Origin: Tisiphia sp964030975
GTDB lineage: Bacteria; Pseudomonadota; Alphaproteobacteria; Rickettsiales; Rickettsiaceae
DNA: 64,000 nt
Assembly (NCBI RefSeq): GCF_964030975.1
Contig: NZ_CAXIQH010000001.1
Span: forward strand, 1,736,001-1,800,000
Reading direction: 5' to 3'
A model generated the notes under the pieces. That model worked only from the letters and a program-made list of their open reading frames with translations. It was not told where the DNA came from and searched no databases. The position numbers and the translations under genes are program-made. Positions 48,288 through 57,638 of this stretch are shown in pieces (positions within the stretch are counted from its first letter, which is position 1; the number at the start of each line of letters is the position of its first letter).

Positions 48288-48911
48288 TTAAACTATACTC
48301 TTTTTAAATTCTTCCACCGTACCTGAAAGCAATAAATGGAAATTATTGGTTATTACTTCAATAGAACTGAGAACAATTTGATATTGTTCTTTAGCAAAAG
48401 CAGCTAAGACGTAATCAGATACATCACCATTAGCCACTGGTCGTCCTACCCCAATTCTGATACGGTGATAATCATTTCCTACGCACTGATCCAATGATTT
48501 TAGACCATTATGCCCACCACTACCACCAGCCAATTTATATTTTATCCGACCAGTTTCTAAATCTATATCATCATGTAAAACAAAAATATTTGCTGGCTTG
48601 ATATTATAGTAAGAACATATTGCTTGTACTGCCTTTCCAGAAAGGTTCATATAAGTCAAAGGCTTTGCTAATAGTAACTTATGTCCGTCTATTATCCCTT
48701 GAGCTAGTTCGGCCTGAAATTTGGATTTTGTATTCCAAGAAATTTTATAATATTCTGATAAATAATCGATAGCTATGAAGCCAACATTATGGCGAGTATT
48801 TTGGTATTCCTTGCCTGGATTTCCCAAACCTACAACAAGTATATTCTTTTGATTTGAAGAATTGGTTCCACCAATAATTGAGGGATATTCACACGTCTTT
48901 GATAATGTCAT
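48288..48911 (-). CDS. pth: Peptidyl-tRNA hydrolase
   Basis: 207 residues if started at ATG 48911; a GTG at 48917 would add two. Family motifs are VVGLGNPGKEYQNTRHNVGF (catalytic His), LTYMNLSGKAV, and VLHDDIDLETGRIKYKL with GGSGGHNGLKSL. It recycles peptidyl-tRNA. About 20 residues precede the usual start (ILVVGLGNP); no closer start codon exists in frame, so this strain has an N-terminal extension. Confidence 0.92.
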   Translation of the reverse strand: MTLSKTCEYPSIIGGTNSSNQKNILVVGLGNPGKEYQNTRHNVGFIAIDYLSEYYKISWNTKSKFQAELAQGIIDGHKLLLAKPLTYMNLSGKAVQAICSYYNIKPANIFVLHDDIDLETGRIKYKLAGGSGGHNGLKSLDQCVGNDYHRIRIGVGRPVANGDVSDYVLAAFAKEQYQIVLSSIEVITNNFHLLLSGTVEEFKKSIV

Positions 48912-48954
48912 TCTCACGACCTTTTGTCATTTCCCACAAATGTTTTGTCAACAA

Positions 48955-49078
48955 GGGTGTCAACGTCATTGCGAGGAGCTGCTAAACAGCGACGAAGCAA
49001 TCCAAAAAAGTGATCAGAAATGGATTGCTTCGTAGGCTCACGCCTCCTCGCAAATGACGAATGTTAGCCGGGTTAGCT
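48955..49078. repeat. Palindromic element between pth and rplY
   Basis: A type-1 core (CGTCATTGCGAGGAGCTG, GACGAAGCAATCC and partner GGATTGCTTCGTAGGC) separates the two genes. It ends with GGGTTAGCTATAATT, which recurs beside other palindromes in the window. Confidence 0.75.
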
Positions 49079-49082
49079 ATAA

Positions 49083-49694
49083 TTATTTTGCTTTCACTTC
49101 TTCAGTTGCAGTTTCTTCATTTTCTGCCTTGCTACCCTTACGACCAATGATAGTAGCAATAATAAAATCGCTTTTACTAGCCAGCTGAACTCCCTCAGGT
49201 AATTTAATGCCTTTAGCTTTTAAAGACTGACCTATTAGCATATTAGTAACATCAATATTAATATTTCTAGGTATATTATTGACATCACATAAAAGAGTTA
49301 TAGTTCTTTTTATAATATTAAAGAACCCACCCCTTTTAACTCCCAAAGCTCTTTCTTTACCTTCATAGACTATTGGCACTTCCATTCTTTGGGTTTTTTC
49401 CTCTAAATGGACAAAGTCAACATGCCTAACTATGTCCGTAATAGGATGCAATTCTACAGCTTTTGGTAACACTTTATGCGTTTTACTACCCACTTTAATT
49501 TGAACAATTGTTGATATAAAGCCAGGTTTTCTATAATGCTTAGTTATTTCTTTTTCTTCAATAGAGACGGAAAGTGGTTCTTTATTTGCTCCATAAACCA
49601 CAGCTGGAACCATACCCTTTCTGCGTAGGTCTCTTGCGGCTCCTGTCCCAAATTTCTCCCGCATTTCCGCTGCAAGTTCTAATAGTTCACTCAT
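49083..49694 (-). CDS. rplY: 50S ribosomal protein L25 (long, Ctc type)
   Basis: 203 residues from ATG 49694, preceded by a GGGAG Shine-Dalgarno; the ATG 18 codons upstream lacks one and adds a non-family extension. The N-terminal 5S rRNA-binding domain (GAARDLRRKGMVPAVVYG) and the C-terminal beta domain (HVDFVHLEEKTQRMEVPIVY) are both present, followed by a Lys/Glu tail (KAENEETATEEVKAK). It is upstream of pth, as in many bacteria. Confidence 0.92.
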   Translation of the reverse strand: MSELLELAAEMREKFGTGAARDLRRKGMVPAVVYGANKEPLSVSIEEKEITKHYRKPGFISTIVQIKVGSKTHKVLPKAVELHPITDIVRHVDFVHLEEKTQRMEVPIVYEGKERALGVKRGGFFNIIKRTITLLCDVNNIPRNINIDVTNMLIGQSLKAKGIKLPEGVQLASKSDFIIATIIGRKGSKAENEETATEEVKAK

Positions 49695-49831
49695 CTTTTT
49701 CTCCCAAGAGCTTTTAATAATATGGAGTGATGATAGTACTAAATGCAAAAAAATTCAAGTATTAATTTGACAAGGTATTCGTCAATTGGTTACTATAGAT
49801 GCTCATACTAAAGTTATTAAGAGGTTATCGT

Positions 49832-52156
49832 ATGTCAAAAGATCAACAACAAGATCAAAAAAACATAGACACTGTATTATTAAGTGAAACAACTGCATTA
49901 ACAAAGATGCAGGATGCTATAGGAGGGCTCCTAGAGGCTAATCAACGACTAGATAATAGTAGACAGCTAAAAGAGGAAGTGGACAAGCTAAAGAAAGAAG
50001 CCCCCTCTTTACCTTGGTTTAAAAGGCTTGTACAAATTATTCCACAAGTAAAATATCTTTTTATAAAAAATGATGAACAAATTGCTGCAGAGAAGAGGGA
50101 AATAAACAGAGAGGTACTCACATATGTTGACAGTACATTAAAAAGAATAGGAGAAAAATCTTCATCTTTACAAGTAGTCATCGATAAAGAATTACAAGTA
50201 GGGTTAGATAAGATTATTGAAAAAGAGCTAACAAGCGAACAACTTATAAGAGCAGCAAAATTACAAGAATACCTGAACAGTTTGGCTGTATCCCAAGACA
50301 CATTTAGGGAGATTGTACCAAAAGTTTATAATGCTAATGAAGCTGTAGCATTAATGCAAGAAAGAACCCAACTAACACAAATACAAAAAGACATAACCAA
50401 ACTGGTAGATGCTAATGATAAGGTTAAGGGACTACTTGCTATAAAAAAAGAATTAGCAGAATTGCGACAAGAATTACCATTAACTTGGCTAGAAAGCCTT
50501 AAACAAGTTGTGGCGAAAATCAAGCATGTTTTCGTAAGTACTCCGGAAGAAATTTTAAAAGACACCGTAGCCAAAAACAATGCAACCTTAAAAAATGTTG
50601 ATAATGCTTTAAAATTCACTGGTAAGAACATAGAAAGTTCAGCTTTAGCTAGAAAAAATAAGTTACATAAAGAATTAGAGAGTTTAAAAGGAAGGAAGAT
50701 ATCAGAAGACCAATTAGAAGCAGTAAACGCTTTAAGCAGTAAAATTGATTTGACTTTTTCCAAAGCAATTTCTGCTTCAGAACCATTACTTACTATGATT
50801 GGTCAAGAGCCGGCTCAATCTCAAGCCATCCACTCATCAATGCCTAATTTACGTCCAGCACCTCCAGTGCCTCCACTGGCTAATGCGTCGTTACCGAACC
50901 AAGCTGCTCAGCAGCAACAAGAGGCTACAGCATCAATACCTCCAGCACCGCCGCTGCCTGGTACCCAGCAAATAATGGCAGGCTCTATACGAACACAGCC
51001 GACACGTCAAGCTCCACCTCCACCAACACAGACTGCGTCGTTGCCTGATATAAATGCCCCACAACCAGAGGAAAATGTTAGAAGAGCATCTATGTCATCA
51101 TCGGTAAAACGTCAAGCTCCGCTTGCACCTACTCAGCAACCAGATGTTGCAGTGGCAATTCCTCCTACTGAGCAACCAAATGTTGCATCGGTAATTCCTC
51201 CAGCACCACCCCCTCCACCTCCACCATTTATGGTACCAGGTTTACAACAAGGTGCTCATCAAGAGGGGCAAGTAGTAGCACCACCATTGCCACCTACAGC
51301 AGATATTAATATAGCACCGCCGCCTCCGCCGCCTCCGCCGCCTCCGCCGCCGCCATTACCGGGAGGATTTAATGTACCGCCAGCTCCGCCACCGCCACCG
51401 CCACCTGGTCAAGCTCAGAACCCAGCAGCAGAACTAATGGAAGGGCAAGAGAATCGTGGGCAGCTATTAGATGAAATTACTGCAGGAGTAGCCGCACCTA
51501 AGGAAAAACAACCACCAAATGCAGAGAATACTCTATTTGATGAAATTAGTAAGGGTGAGTTTAAACTAAGGTCAGTAAAGGCCATAGACCCAAAGAAAGC
51601 AAAGGATGAGGAAAATAAAGGAGGAGAGACAATAGCTGACTCGCTGAGGAAGGCGATAGAAAATAGAGCCAGAGCAATCCGAGATGAGGATGAGGATGAG
51701 GATGATGAACATGAACATGCTGATCTTATGAAGCTTATTAAAGAGGATATTGTGAAGTTTATTGACAATGTAAAGATCGATGGAGATACTCTTATTAGTA
51801 AACTTCATAATGAATCTTCGGAAGCTAAAGATATTAACAGTAAAAAAGAGCTAATTAAATTTATTAATGAAGATTTCGGTGAGTGGGGTGTAGATGACTC
51901 GGCTCAAGAAACCAAACAAAATAAAATTATCCAAGAATTAGAGAGCATTAAAAGCCAGTATAATGCAGGTAATCTTGACTTATCGGCTAAACCTGCTGTT
52001 GATGCACCAAAGGGAGAAATCCGTACAGATGTGCAAGAAGAAGCAAAAGCTATTGGACAAACTATCCCCAAACCTGAGAATGTTGTAGGACAAACTAAAC
52101 TACCTGCCCCGCCCCCCCTTCCTCCTAAAACTCGACCTGCAGGTCAGGGTAAATAA
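49832..52156 (+). CDS. rickA: RickA-like actin nucleation protein with duplicated N-terminal module
   Basis: 774 residues from ATG 49832. The N terminus has two related helical modules: TKMQDAIGGLLEANQRL...LPWFKRLV..VKYLFIKNDEQI (about 18-80) and TQIQKDITKLVDANDKV...LTWLESLK..IKHVFVSTPEEI (about 180-245). A Pro-rich region (about 345-525), two WH2-like actin-binding motifs (QLLDEITAG about 544, TLFDEISKGEFKLRSV about 565) and an acidic stretch (DEDEDEDDEHEHAD) follow. RickA activates host Arp2/3 for actin tails. Known RickA is about 500-550 residues with one module, so this is a longer variant; orthology is likely but not certain. Confidence 0.78.
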   Translation: MSKDQQQDQKNIDTVLLSETTALTKMQDAIGGLLEANQRLDNSRQLKEEVDKLKKEAPSLPWFKRLVQIIPQVKYLFIKNDEQIAAEKREINREVLTYVDSTLKRIGEKSSSLQVVIDKELQVGLDKIIEKELTSEQLIRAAKLQEYLNSLAVSQDTFREIVPKVYNANEAVALMQERTQLTQIQKDITKLVDANDKVKGLLAIKKELAELRQELPLTWLESLKQVVAKIKHVFVSTPEEILKDTVAKNNATLKNVDNALKFTGKNIESSALARKNKLHKELESLKGRKISEDQLEAVNALSSKIDLTFSKAISASEPLLTMIGQEPAQSQAIHSSMPNLRPAPPVPPLANASLPNQAAQQQQEATASIPPAPPLPGTQQIMAGSIRTQPTRQAPPPPTQTASLPDINAPQPEENVRRASMSSSVKRQAPLAPTQQPDVAVAIPPTEQPNVASVIPPAPPPPPPPFMVPGLQQGAHQEGQVVAPPLPPTADINIAPPPPPPPPPPPPPLPGGFNVPPAPPPPPPPGQAQNPAAELMEGQENRGQLLDEITAGVAAPKEKQPPNAENTLFDEISKGEFKLRSVKAIDPKKAKDEENKGGETIADSLRKAIENRARAIRDEDEDEDDEHEHADLMKLIKEDIVKFIDNVKIDGDTLISKLHNESSEAKDINSKKELIKFINEDFGEWGVDDSAQETKQNKIIQELESIKSQYNAGNLDLSAKPAVDAPKGEIRTDVQEEAKAIGQTIPKPENVVGQTKLPAPPPLPPKTRPAGQGK

Positions 52157-52735
52157 GGGATTAAACCCACTTAGTATAATCCATCTGCGTTATTTTTATG
52201 TCATCCCTGCGAAAGCAGGGATCTTAGATTCCCGCCCAACTTAGTGTTACCCCTGCGAAAGCGGGGGTCTAGCACAACTGTCGAAAGTTAGAAGAGGAAG
52301 CGGTTTTAGATAGTGTACTTTAAAAGTCGTATGTGGTCAACGTCATTGCGAGAAGACCGTAGGTCGACGAAGCAATCCATAAAAACAACCAAAAATGGAT
52401 TGCTTCGTCGGCTCACGCCTCCTCGCAATGATGCCAGTTATTTTCCCGCAACTTTTAAACTGCCATGTTGACCTCTAAACCCTTTCTACCTTCTAATTTT
52501 TAACAGTTGTGAGGGGGCTATAGTTATGCTCATAGGATTAGGTGATAAAGAACATAACGATTGTAAGTTGTCATTCCTAGCTGCGGCGGGAATCTAGATA
52601 CCTGCTTTCGCAGGTATGACACAAAGTTTGTATCACCTAATTCAATAGGTTTCACTATAGATTCCCGCCTACGCGGGAATGACATCTTTTTTGTTTAAAT
52701 ATAGTAGATGTTACATATATACTCAAAAATTCTTA
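52157..52735. repeat. Repeat-filled region after rickA
   Basis: No gene from 52157 to 52841. It contains a type-2 palindrome (about 52200-52270) and a type-1 element with outer arms TAGTGTACTTTAAAAGTCG and GCAACTTTTAAACTGCC (about 52312-52465). A family-E element (about 52522-52659) and a further CCCGCCTACGCGGG stem (about 52664-52679) follow. Confidence 0.75.
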
Positions 52736-52744
52736 AATAACTGC

Positions 52745-52773
52745 TTGCCTAAAGTAAAAACTTAGTATATACT
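52745..52773 (+). promoter_or_regulatory. Candidate sigma-70 promoter for the metallopeptidase gene
   Basis: TTGCCT (52745-52750), a 17-bp spacer and TATACT (52768-52773) give a plausible housekeeping promoter. A transcript would start near 52780 and run through the adjacent hairpin. Confidence 0.5.
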
Positions 52774-52781
52774 ACCGTAGA

Positions 52782-52814
52782 AATTAAAAAACCGTTTAAT
52801 ACGGTTTTTTAATT
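52782..52814 (+). terminator. Terminator-like hairpin in the leader
   Basis: An inverted repeat AATTAAAAAACCGT / ACGGTTTTTTAATT with a short loop and a T-run has the form of an intrinsic terminator. It lies between the candidate promoter and the ATG at 52842, so it may attenuate that gene. Alternatively it ends transcription from rickA. Confidence 0.6.
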
Positions 52815-52841
52815 ATTAACGCACTAAACTTAAGGTTTTAC

Positions 52842-54212
52842 ATGAATTTAACTAATCTTCTTATCTGGTTCTCTCCTCTAGTGAATAGCATTACCAGTGC
52901 TTATAGCCCTAAAAATACTAATGAAGTAGACACAAATGCCACGTCCATAACTTACGGTAACAACGATATTTTAGGCTCGTTTCTGACTAAAATGCCTTTT
53001 GATTTACTTGAGCAAGAAAAAGATACTCCGTATTTCACGGAAAATTTAGAATCTAGAGCAGTACCTATAGAGAAATATTTTGTTCCAGAATTATTTAGGA
53101 CTGTAGATGCCAAAATATCTGATGATAATACTCCATATTTTCAGACAAGCCATCCAAAAATGAGTATCACTCTCAAAGGCTTTACTGATGATCAGATATT
53201 AAAGGTTAAAGCCAGTATTCGTGAATCTATTACAACATTTGACAACACAATTGGAATAATACCATCTGAAATGGAACACAAATGTACTCTTACCAAGTGG
53301 GATAATCCTCGTGGAAACATTTATGGACTGTATATACCACAAGGTCAAGATAAAGAAAACCCAAATATTATACGATGTGAAATAACAGCTGTAATAGGAA
53401 AAGCAGAAAAGTATGATGGTAGTACCGTGGTACATGAAGTAGGTCATGCCATTCAATATTATAATACTAATGGTCAAGGGATAAGAACGTTATTATCTGA
53501 AGGAATTGCAGCATTTGTTCAACGTAATAATGACAATTCTAAAGATTTGATTAATTCAGCTAGCTCTTATTTTAATAACAAGGCATTACAAAACTATAAT
53601 GCAGATCAAGTTTTAGAGAACTCTATTGGACGATATACACTAGGACCTGCTATAATAAAGTATTGGGAAGAAACTGCACCAGGAGCAACAAAAGAATTTC
53701 TAGGATGTGTGAAAAAAGATAAACAAGAACCGAAATGTGTAGATACACACTTAAAACCACACCTTGATGTCTCAAAGTTCAAAAAATGGCTAAGTGATAA
53801 TGCAGATCCTGCATTAGCAGCTAAAGTAGAGGATACACCCTTTATTATTATATGCAATCCTAAAAGTTCAAAATATGAAATATTATCTTGTGATTCAGGT
53901 ATAGTAAAGTGGGCTGAGGAAAAGTTTAATAACCATACTGCAATGTATCAGAGAGTTCAAGGTTGCTTCCCTCATAAACAAAAACATATACCTTCAGATA
54001 GTGATATTATAGTCTATTATGATGACCACAAAATATCCTATAATACTAAGACAGGAGCATCACTTACTGTAATCCAGCAAAGTTCTGTTACAACATATGA
54101 TTGTGGTATCCATTGGGGAGGATGGCTCTTAGAACAAATAGGTATAATGGAAAAGAAAATAAGTGATAATGAGAGTGATGACTCAACACAACAAGAGATA
54201 GGTTATATAATA
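52842..54212 (+). pseudogene. Metallopeptidase/effector gene, piece 1 of 3
   Basis: The first 457 codons. A hydrophobic N terminus (LTNLLIWFSPLVNSI) may be a signal sequence. The zinc peptidase motif HEVGH (His198, Glu199, His202) is followed by a candidate third ligand Glu220 in LLSEGIAAFVQ, the arrangement of gluzincins and close to M9 collagenase-type enzymes. Residues about 330-435 form a Cys-containing beta-like domain ending HWGGWLLEQI. The frame is cut at a TA by IS5-B; the annotated-looking tail DFLHKYLLGSVQKSV is IS sequence. Confidence 0.75.
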
Positions 54213-54236
54213 GACTTCCTGCATAAATATTTATTA

Positions 54237-55572
54237 GGCTCTGTCCAGAAAAGTGTGTAAATTTCCAAAATAGGTCATTAAATTTTGTTAAGCCTATCTT
54301 CAAATTTAATCATCAAATGAGCCATAGCTTCATTCCAGTTGGGAATAGGCATAGTCCATTTTTTGGTCATATAGTCAATTGTCAAATATAAGCTTTTAAA
54401 AACAGCACTATCACTAGGGAAAACACGCTTATTATTTGTTACTTTACGCAATTGACTATTAACAGATTCAACTGAATTAGTGGTATAAATTACCTTTCTA
54501 ATTGCCTCTGGATATCCTAGAAAAATCATTAAATTATCCCAATGATTATACCATGATTTGGCAATTTGTGGATATTGTTTATTCCATTTTTCTTCAAAAT
54601 ATACTAAAGCTAAATGTGCTTGTTCTTCCGTTGCTGCAGTATATATCGGCTTTAAATCGCTAGCCACCTGCTTCCTATCTTTATATGATACGTATTTTAA
54701 ACTATTTCTAATCTGATGTACAATACATAATTGATGTTCTGTTTTTGGATAAACTGCTTCTATCGCCTCAGACATACCAGTAAGATTATCACTACAGGCA
54801 ATCAGTATATCCTTTAATCCTCTATTTTTCATTTCAGTAAAATTACCAAGCCAAAATTTTGCCCCTTCATTTTCACTGATCCATAATCCCAATATATCTT
54901 TTCTACCAGATAAATCAATCCCTAATGCAACATATATTGCCTTGTTAATTATCCTTTTGTCTTGCCTAACTTTTACTACTAAACAATCAAAAAATACTAT
55001 CGGATATATCTCTTCTAACGGTCTACTCTGCCAAGCTTTTACATCATCCATTACATCATCGGTGATCTGACTGATTAAACTCTCACTTATTTCAACACTA
55101 TACAACTCTTGTAATTGAACCTTAATATCAGATACACTCATACCTTTAGCATATAATGATAAGACTTTATCATCAAAACCATCAAAACGTTTTTGTCTTT
55201 TCGGTAGTATTGCTGGTTCAAAGGTACTACGCCTATCTCTTGGTACTTCTATCTCAACCGCTCCATGTTCGGAGATCAGTTTTTTGCTAGTTATACCATT
55301 ACGAGCATTATCATTATCTACACGACTGTATTTATCATAGCCTAGATGATTATTCAATTCTGACTGCAATGCCTTCTCTATCAAGCGTTTGGTCAATTCT
55401 TTTAATAATCCTCCTTCTTTCAGTATTGTGCTTACATCTGTATCATTATCTATTAATAAATCTACTGCTTGCTTTATTGATTCATTTGTTTTTTTATTCA
55501 TGTAATTTCCTTTTTTGTTATATTTTTATATATAACCTATCTCGAAATTTACACACTTTTCTGGACAGAGCC
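54237..55572 (-). mobile_element. IS256-family element, complete
   Basis: 1,336 bp with ends GGCTCTGTCCAGAAAAGTG and its inverse. An exact 8-bp target duplication ATTTATTA lies at 54229-54236 and 55573-55580. The insertion lies at the stop codon of the IS5-B transposase, and the duplication regenerates that stop. Confidence 0.93.
54278..55501 (-). CDS. IS256 (mutator-like) transposase
   Basis: 407 residues, intact. DDE residues lie in PIVFFDCLVVKV, ILIACSDNLTGMSEAI and the C-terminal TTNSVESVNSQLRK. The C-H motif QLCIVHQIRNSLKYV is typical of the family. A 5' fragment of a second copy lies at 39588-39988. Confidence 0.95.
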   Translation of the reverse strand: MNKKTNESIKQAVDLLIDNDTDVSTILKEGGLLKELTKRLIEKALQSELNNHLGYDKYSRVDNDNARNGITSKKLISEHGAVEIEVPRDRRSTFEPAILPKRQKRFDGFDDKVLSLYAKGMSVSDIKVQLQELYSVEISESLISQITDDVMDDVKAWQSRPLEEIYPIVFFDCLVVKVRQDKRIINKAIYVALGIDLSGRKDILGLWISENEGAKFWLGNFTEMKNRGLKDILIACSDNLTGMSEAIEAVYPKTEHQLCIVHQIRNSLKYVSYKDRKQVASDLKPIYTAATEEQAHLALVYFEEKWNKQYPQIAKSWYNHWDNLMIFLGYPEAIRKVIYTTNSVESVNSQLRKVTNNKRVFPSDSAVFKSLYLTIDYMTKKWTMPIPNWNEAMAHLMIKFEDRLNKI

Positions 55573-55577
55573 ATTTA

Positions 55578-56440
55578 TTAAGTTTCAAAATTACAAATTC
55601 CTGCTATTAAATTTACTCTTAAAGCAAATCTTTTTCTTCTATTTCTGTAACGATCGGCAATAATCTTAAAACGTTTTATTCGTCCAATAATATGTTCGCA
55701 AGTAACCCTTTGTGACGCAATATTTTGATTATTCTTTTTATCTTCGTTTGTTAAAGGTTTCTTCTTACTTTTCTTTTTAGGCAAAAAACTATTACTGTGA
55801 AGCTTCTTCATACCTTGATAACCTGAATCTCCTAGAAGACTAACTTCAGGGTGAATCAAAATTTTTGATTCTTTAAACAACTTAAAATCATGCTTTTTAC
55901 CATTGGCAAAATTTGTACATATAATCTTCTTACTTTTTTTATCTACCACAATTTGTGTTTTTAATGTATGTCTTTTTTTCTTACCAGAATAATAATATCT
56001 TTGCTTATTCTTGCGGTTCTTTACTCTCTTTTTCTTCCTGACTTTTTTTTAGGGCGTTCGCATGGAGACTCGGCTACATCAACTAAAATAACTTCATACT
56101 CTATATCACTTTTACTAAGAGCTTTACGTCCTGGCAAAGCAAAGTCTTTTGATTTTACTAAAACATTTTCAACCCATCTTATGATACGCAATGCTGTTGT
56201 CTCATGAACTCCATAACTAGTTGCAATATGAAAATAAGTTCGGTACTCACGCAAATATTCAAGCGTTAATAAAAGTCTGTCTTCCACACACAACTTGTGA
56301 GGCTTACCAGACTTTATTTTCTGCACCTTCTCCGATTCTTGTAATATGTTAACCATCAGGTTAAAGGTTGCCTTCTTAACTCCAGTTAATCTTCTAAATT
56401 CCTCTTCCTCTAACCTTTTGCTCTGATCGTATTTTGACAC
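55578..56440 (-). CDS. IS5-B transposase, by -1 frameshift
   Basis: The 5' frame (56440-56021; KATFNLMVNILQ, RTYFHIATSYGVHETTALRI) ends soon after a run of eight A (56043-56050). A -1 slip on A-AAA-AAG continues as VRKKKRVKNRKNKQRYYYSGKK into the DDE part (TLKTQIVVDKKSKKI, LLGDSGYQGMKK, ERVT-type CEHIIGRIKRFK). The joined protein is a normal DDE_Tnp_4-type IS5 transposase of about 290 residues. Confidence 0.82.
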
Positions 56441-56521
56441 TATCCATTACCATAATTTTTCTAACAACAGACTTTTAAATCAATTATTTTATTCCTGCAA
56501 CTTATTTATGCAGGAAGTCTA

Positions 56522-56987
56522 ATTAATAGTATGAAGAAATGTCATGCTACTAATAGTGTACAACCCACTACAACTGAGCAACCTACTACAACTCCTTATC
56601 ATGTAGATAAAATATTATTAATAAAATGCAACTCTTCTGACTCACCATGTGCAGTATTTCATTGCAATACACTTAATGGGGTGAATATAGTGGATTCTTA
56701 TATTAGAGATCATTGTCGAAAAATGCCAGTTACAACTGATAATCATCAGGGTAAGCAGAATATTGCAGTTAGTATAGTAAAAAATGACAACACTATTCAA
56801 CAATTCGAATGTATTGACAACTGGGGCAATTGGGTAATAGAACAAATTAAAAACTCTACTGTAGAACTCGAAGTTACTAATAAACATATTCCTATCGGTT
56901 GTACAAATATAACAAGCACTACTCCATCTACTCACACCGAAGATAATAACACCGAACAATCAACCAGCTATTCTATACCACTAGTTA
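56522..56987 (+). pseudogene. Metallopeptidase/effector gene, piece 2 of 3
   Basis: 155 codons continuing piece 1 in frame once IS5-B and one TA are removed (…GYII|INSMKKCHATNS…). A Thr/Gln linker (QPTTTEQPTTTPYH) leads to a second domain (KILLIKCNSSDSPCAVFHC ... ECIDNWGNWVIEQI). It parallels the piece-1 domain (FIIICNPKSSKYEILSCD ... YDCGIHWGGWLLEQI). A Ser/Thr-rich stretch (TSTTPSTHTEDNNTEQSTS) precedes the membrane segment. It is cut at TA by an IS630 element. Confidence 0.75.
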
Positions 56988-57118
56988 TAGCACTTAACAT
57001 ATGGATTCAAATAAGTTATAATGATAAATAATAAAAAAATTTTATAATAGCAATATGGCATCCCCCTACAGTTACGATTTACGTTCTAGAGTTATAGAAC
57101 GTATACTTGCAGCAAAAC

Positions 57119-57297
57119 TGCAACAAGATATTAATTTCCTTCCATTTCAACTAGTAAATTCTATAGATACTGATCCTGTGGCTACTCCCAAACAAAATTA
57201 CTACACTTGCCACATTATTAAACCAAATGGTACCAAGCTTATTATCCAAACATTGGATCCAAAAATCATAATTCAGACATTTCTATGCTGCAACTAA
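57119..57297 (+). pseudogene. IS66 tnpA remnant (copy 3)
   Basis: Only the C-terminal part of tnpA survives (QQDINFLPFQLVNSIDTDP to FLCCN). An apparent 80-residue ORF from 57055 joins the IS630 transposase start (ASPYSYDLRSRVIE) to it through the IS end and is chimeric. It still overlaps tnpB by 13 bases. Confidence 0.75.
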
Positions 57298-57638
57298 CCC
57301 CTCAGTCAGTTATTTTTGTTGCCACTATTGCCATCGACTTTCGTAAGGGTATCGATGGTTTAATAGCTGTTTGCAGACAAAAACTTTCTTCCAACCCTCT
57401 TAATGGTTCCTTGTTTTTATTCTATAATAAAAACAGAACTGCCATTAAAATTTTGTCCTTTGATGGTCAAGGCTTTTGGTTATGCTCTAAACGCCTATCC
57501 AAAGGTAAATTTACGGCAAAACTTTCCCCATCTGATAATTCATCTTATCAGATTTGTTATAGAACCTTACACATTCTTATTCATAATGGTGATCCTAGTT
57601 CTGCCAAACTCTCTAATGATTGGCTTCCTGTCATTTAA
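57285..57638 (+). CDS. IS66 Orf2-like protein TnpB (copy 3)
   Basis: 117 residues identical in its motifs to the other TnpB copies (IDFRKGIDGLIAVC, DGQGFWLCSKRL). It is convergent with tnpC with a four-base overlap of the 3' ends. Confidence 0.85.
   Translation: MLQLTPQSVIFVATIAIDFRKGIDGLIAVCRQKLSSNPLNGSLFLFYNKNRTAIKILSFDGQGFWLCSKRLSKGKFTAKLSPSDNSSYQICYRTLHILIHNGDPSSAKLSNDWLPVI

Larger units (their letters stand above)
54213..56519 (-). mobile_element. IS5-family element IS5-B, interrupted by IS256
   Basis: Ends GACTTCCTGCATAAATA and its inverse, flanked by TA (54211-54212 and 56520-56521). Without the nested IS256 and its 8-bp duplication the element is 963 bp. It encodes a two-frame transposase and splits the metallopeptidase gene. 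Confidence 0.85.

Noticed and set aside
54213..54231. An inverted duplication of host coding sequence at 54213-54231 and 56503-56519
   Set aside because: These are the terminal inverted repeats of IS5-B (GACTTCCTGCATAAATA), not host sequence; the TA duplications outside them confirm it.
57055..57297. An 80-residue ORF starting ASPYSYDLRSRV
   Set aside because: Chimera of the IS630 transposase start, an IS66 end and a tnpA remnant.
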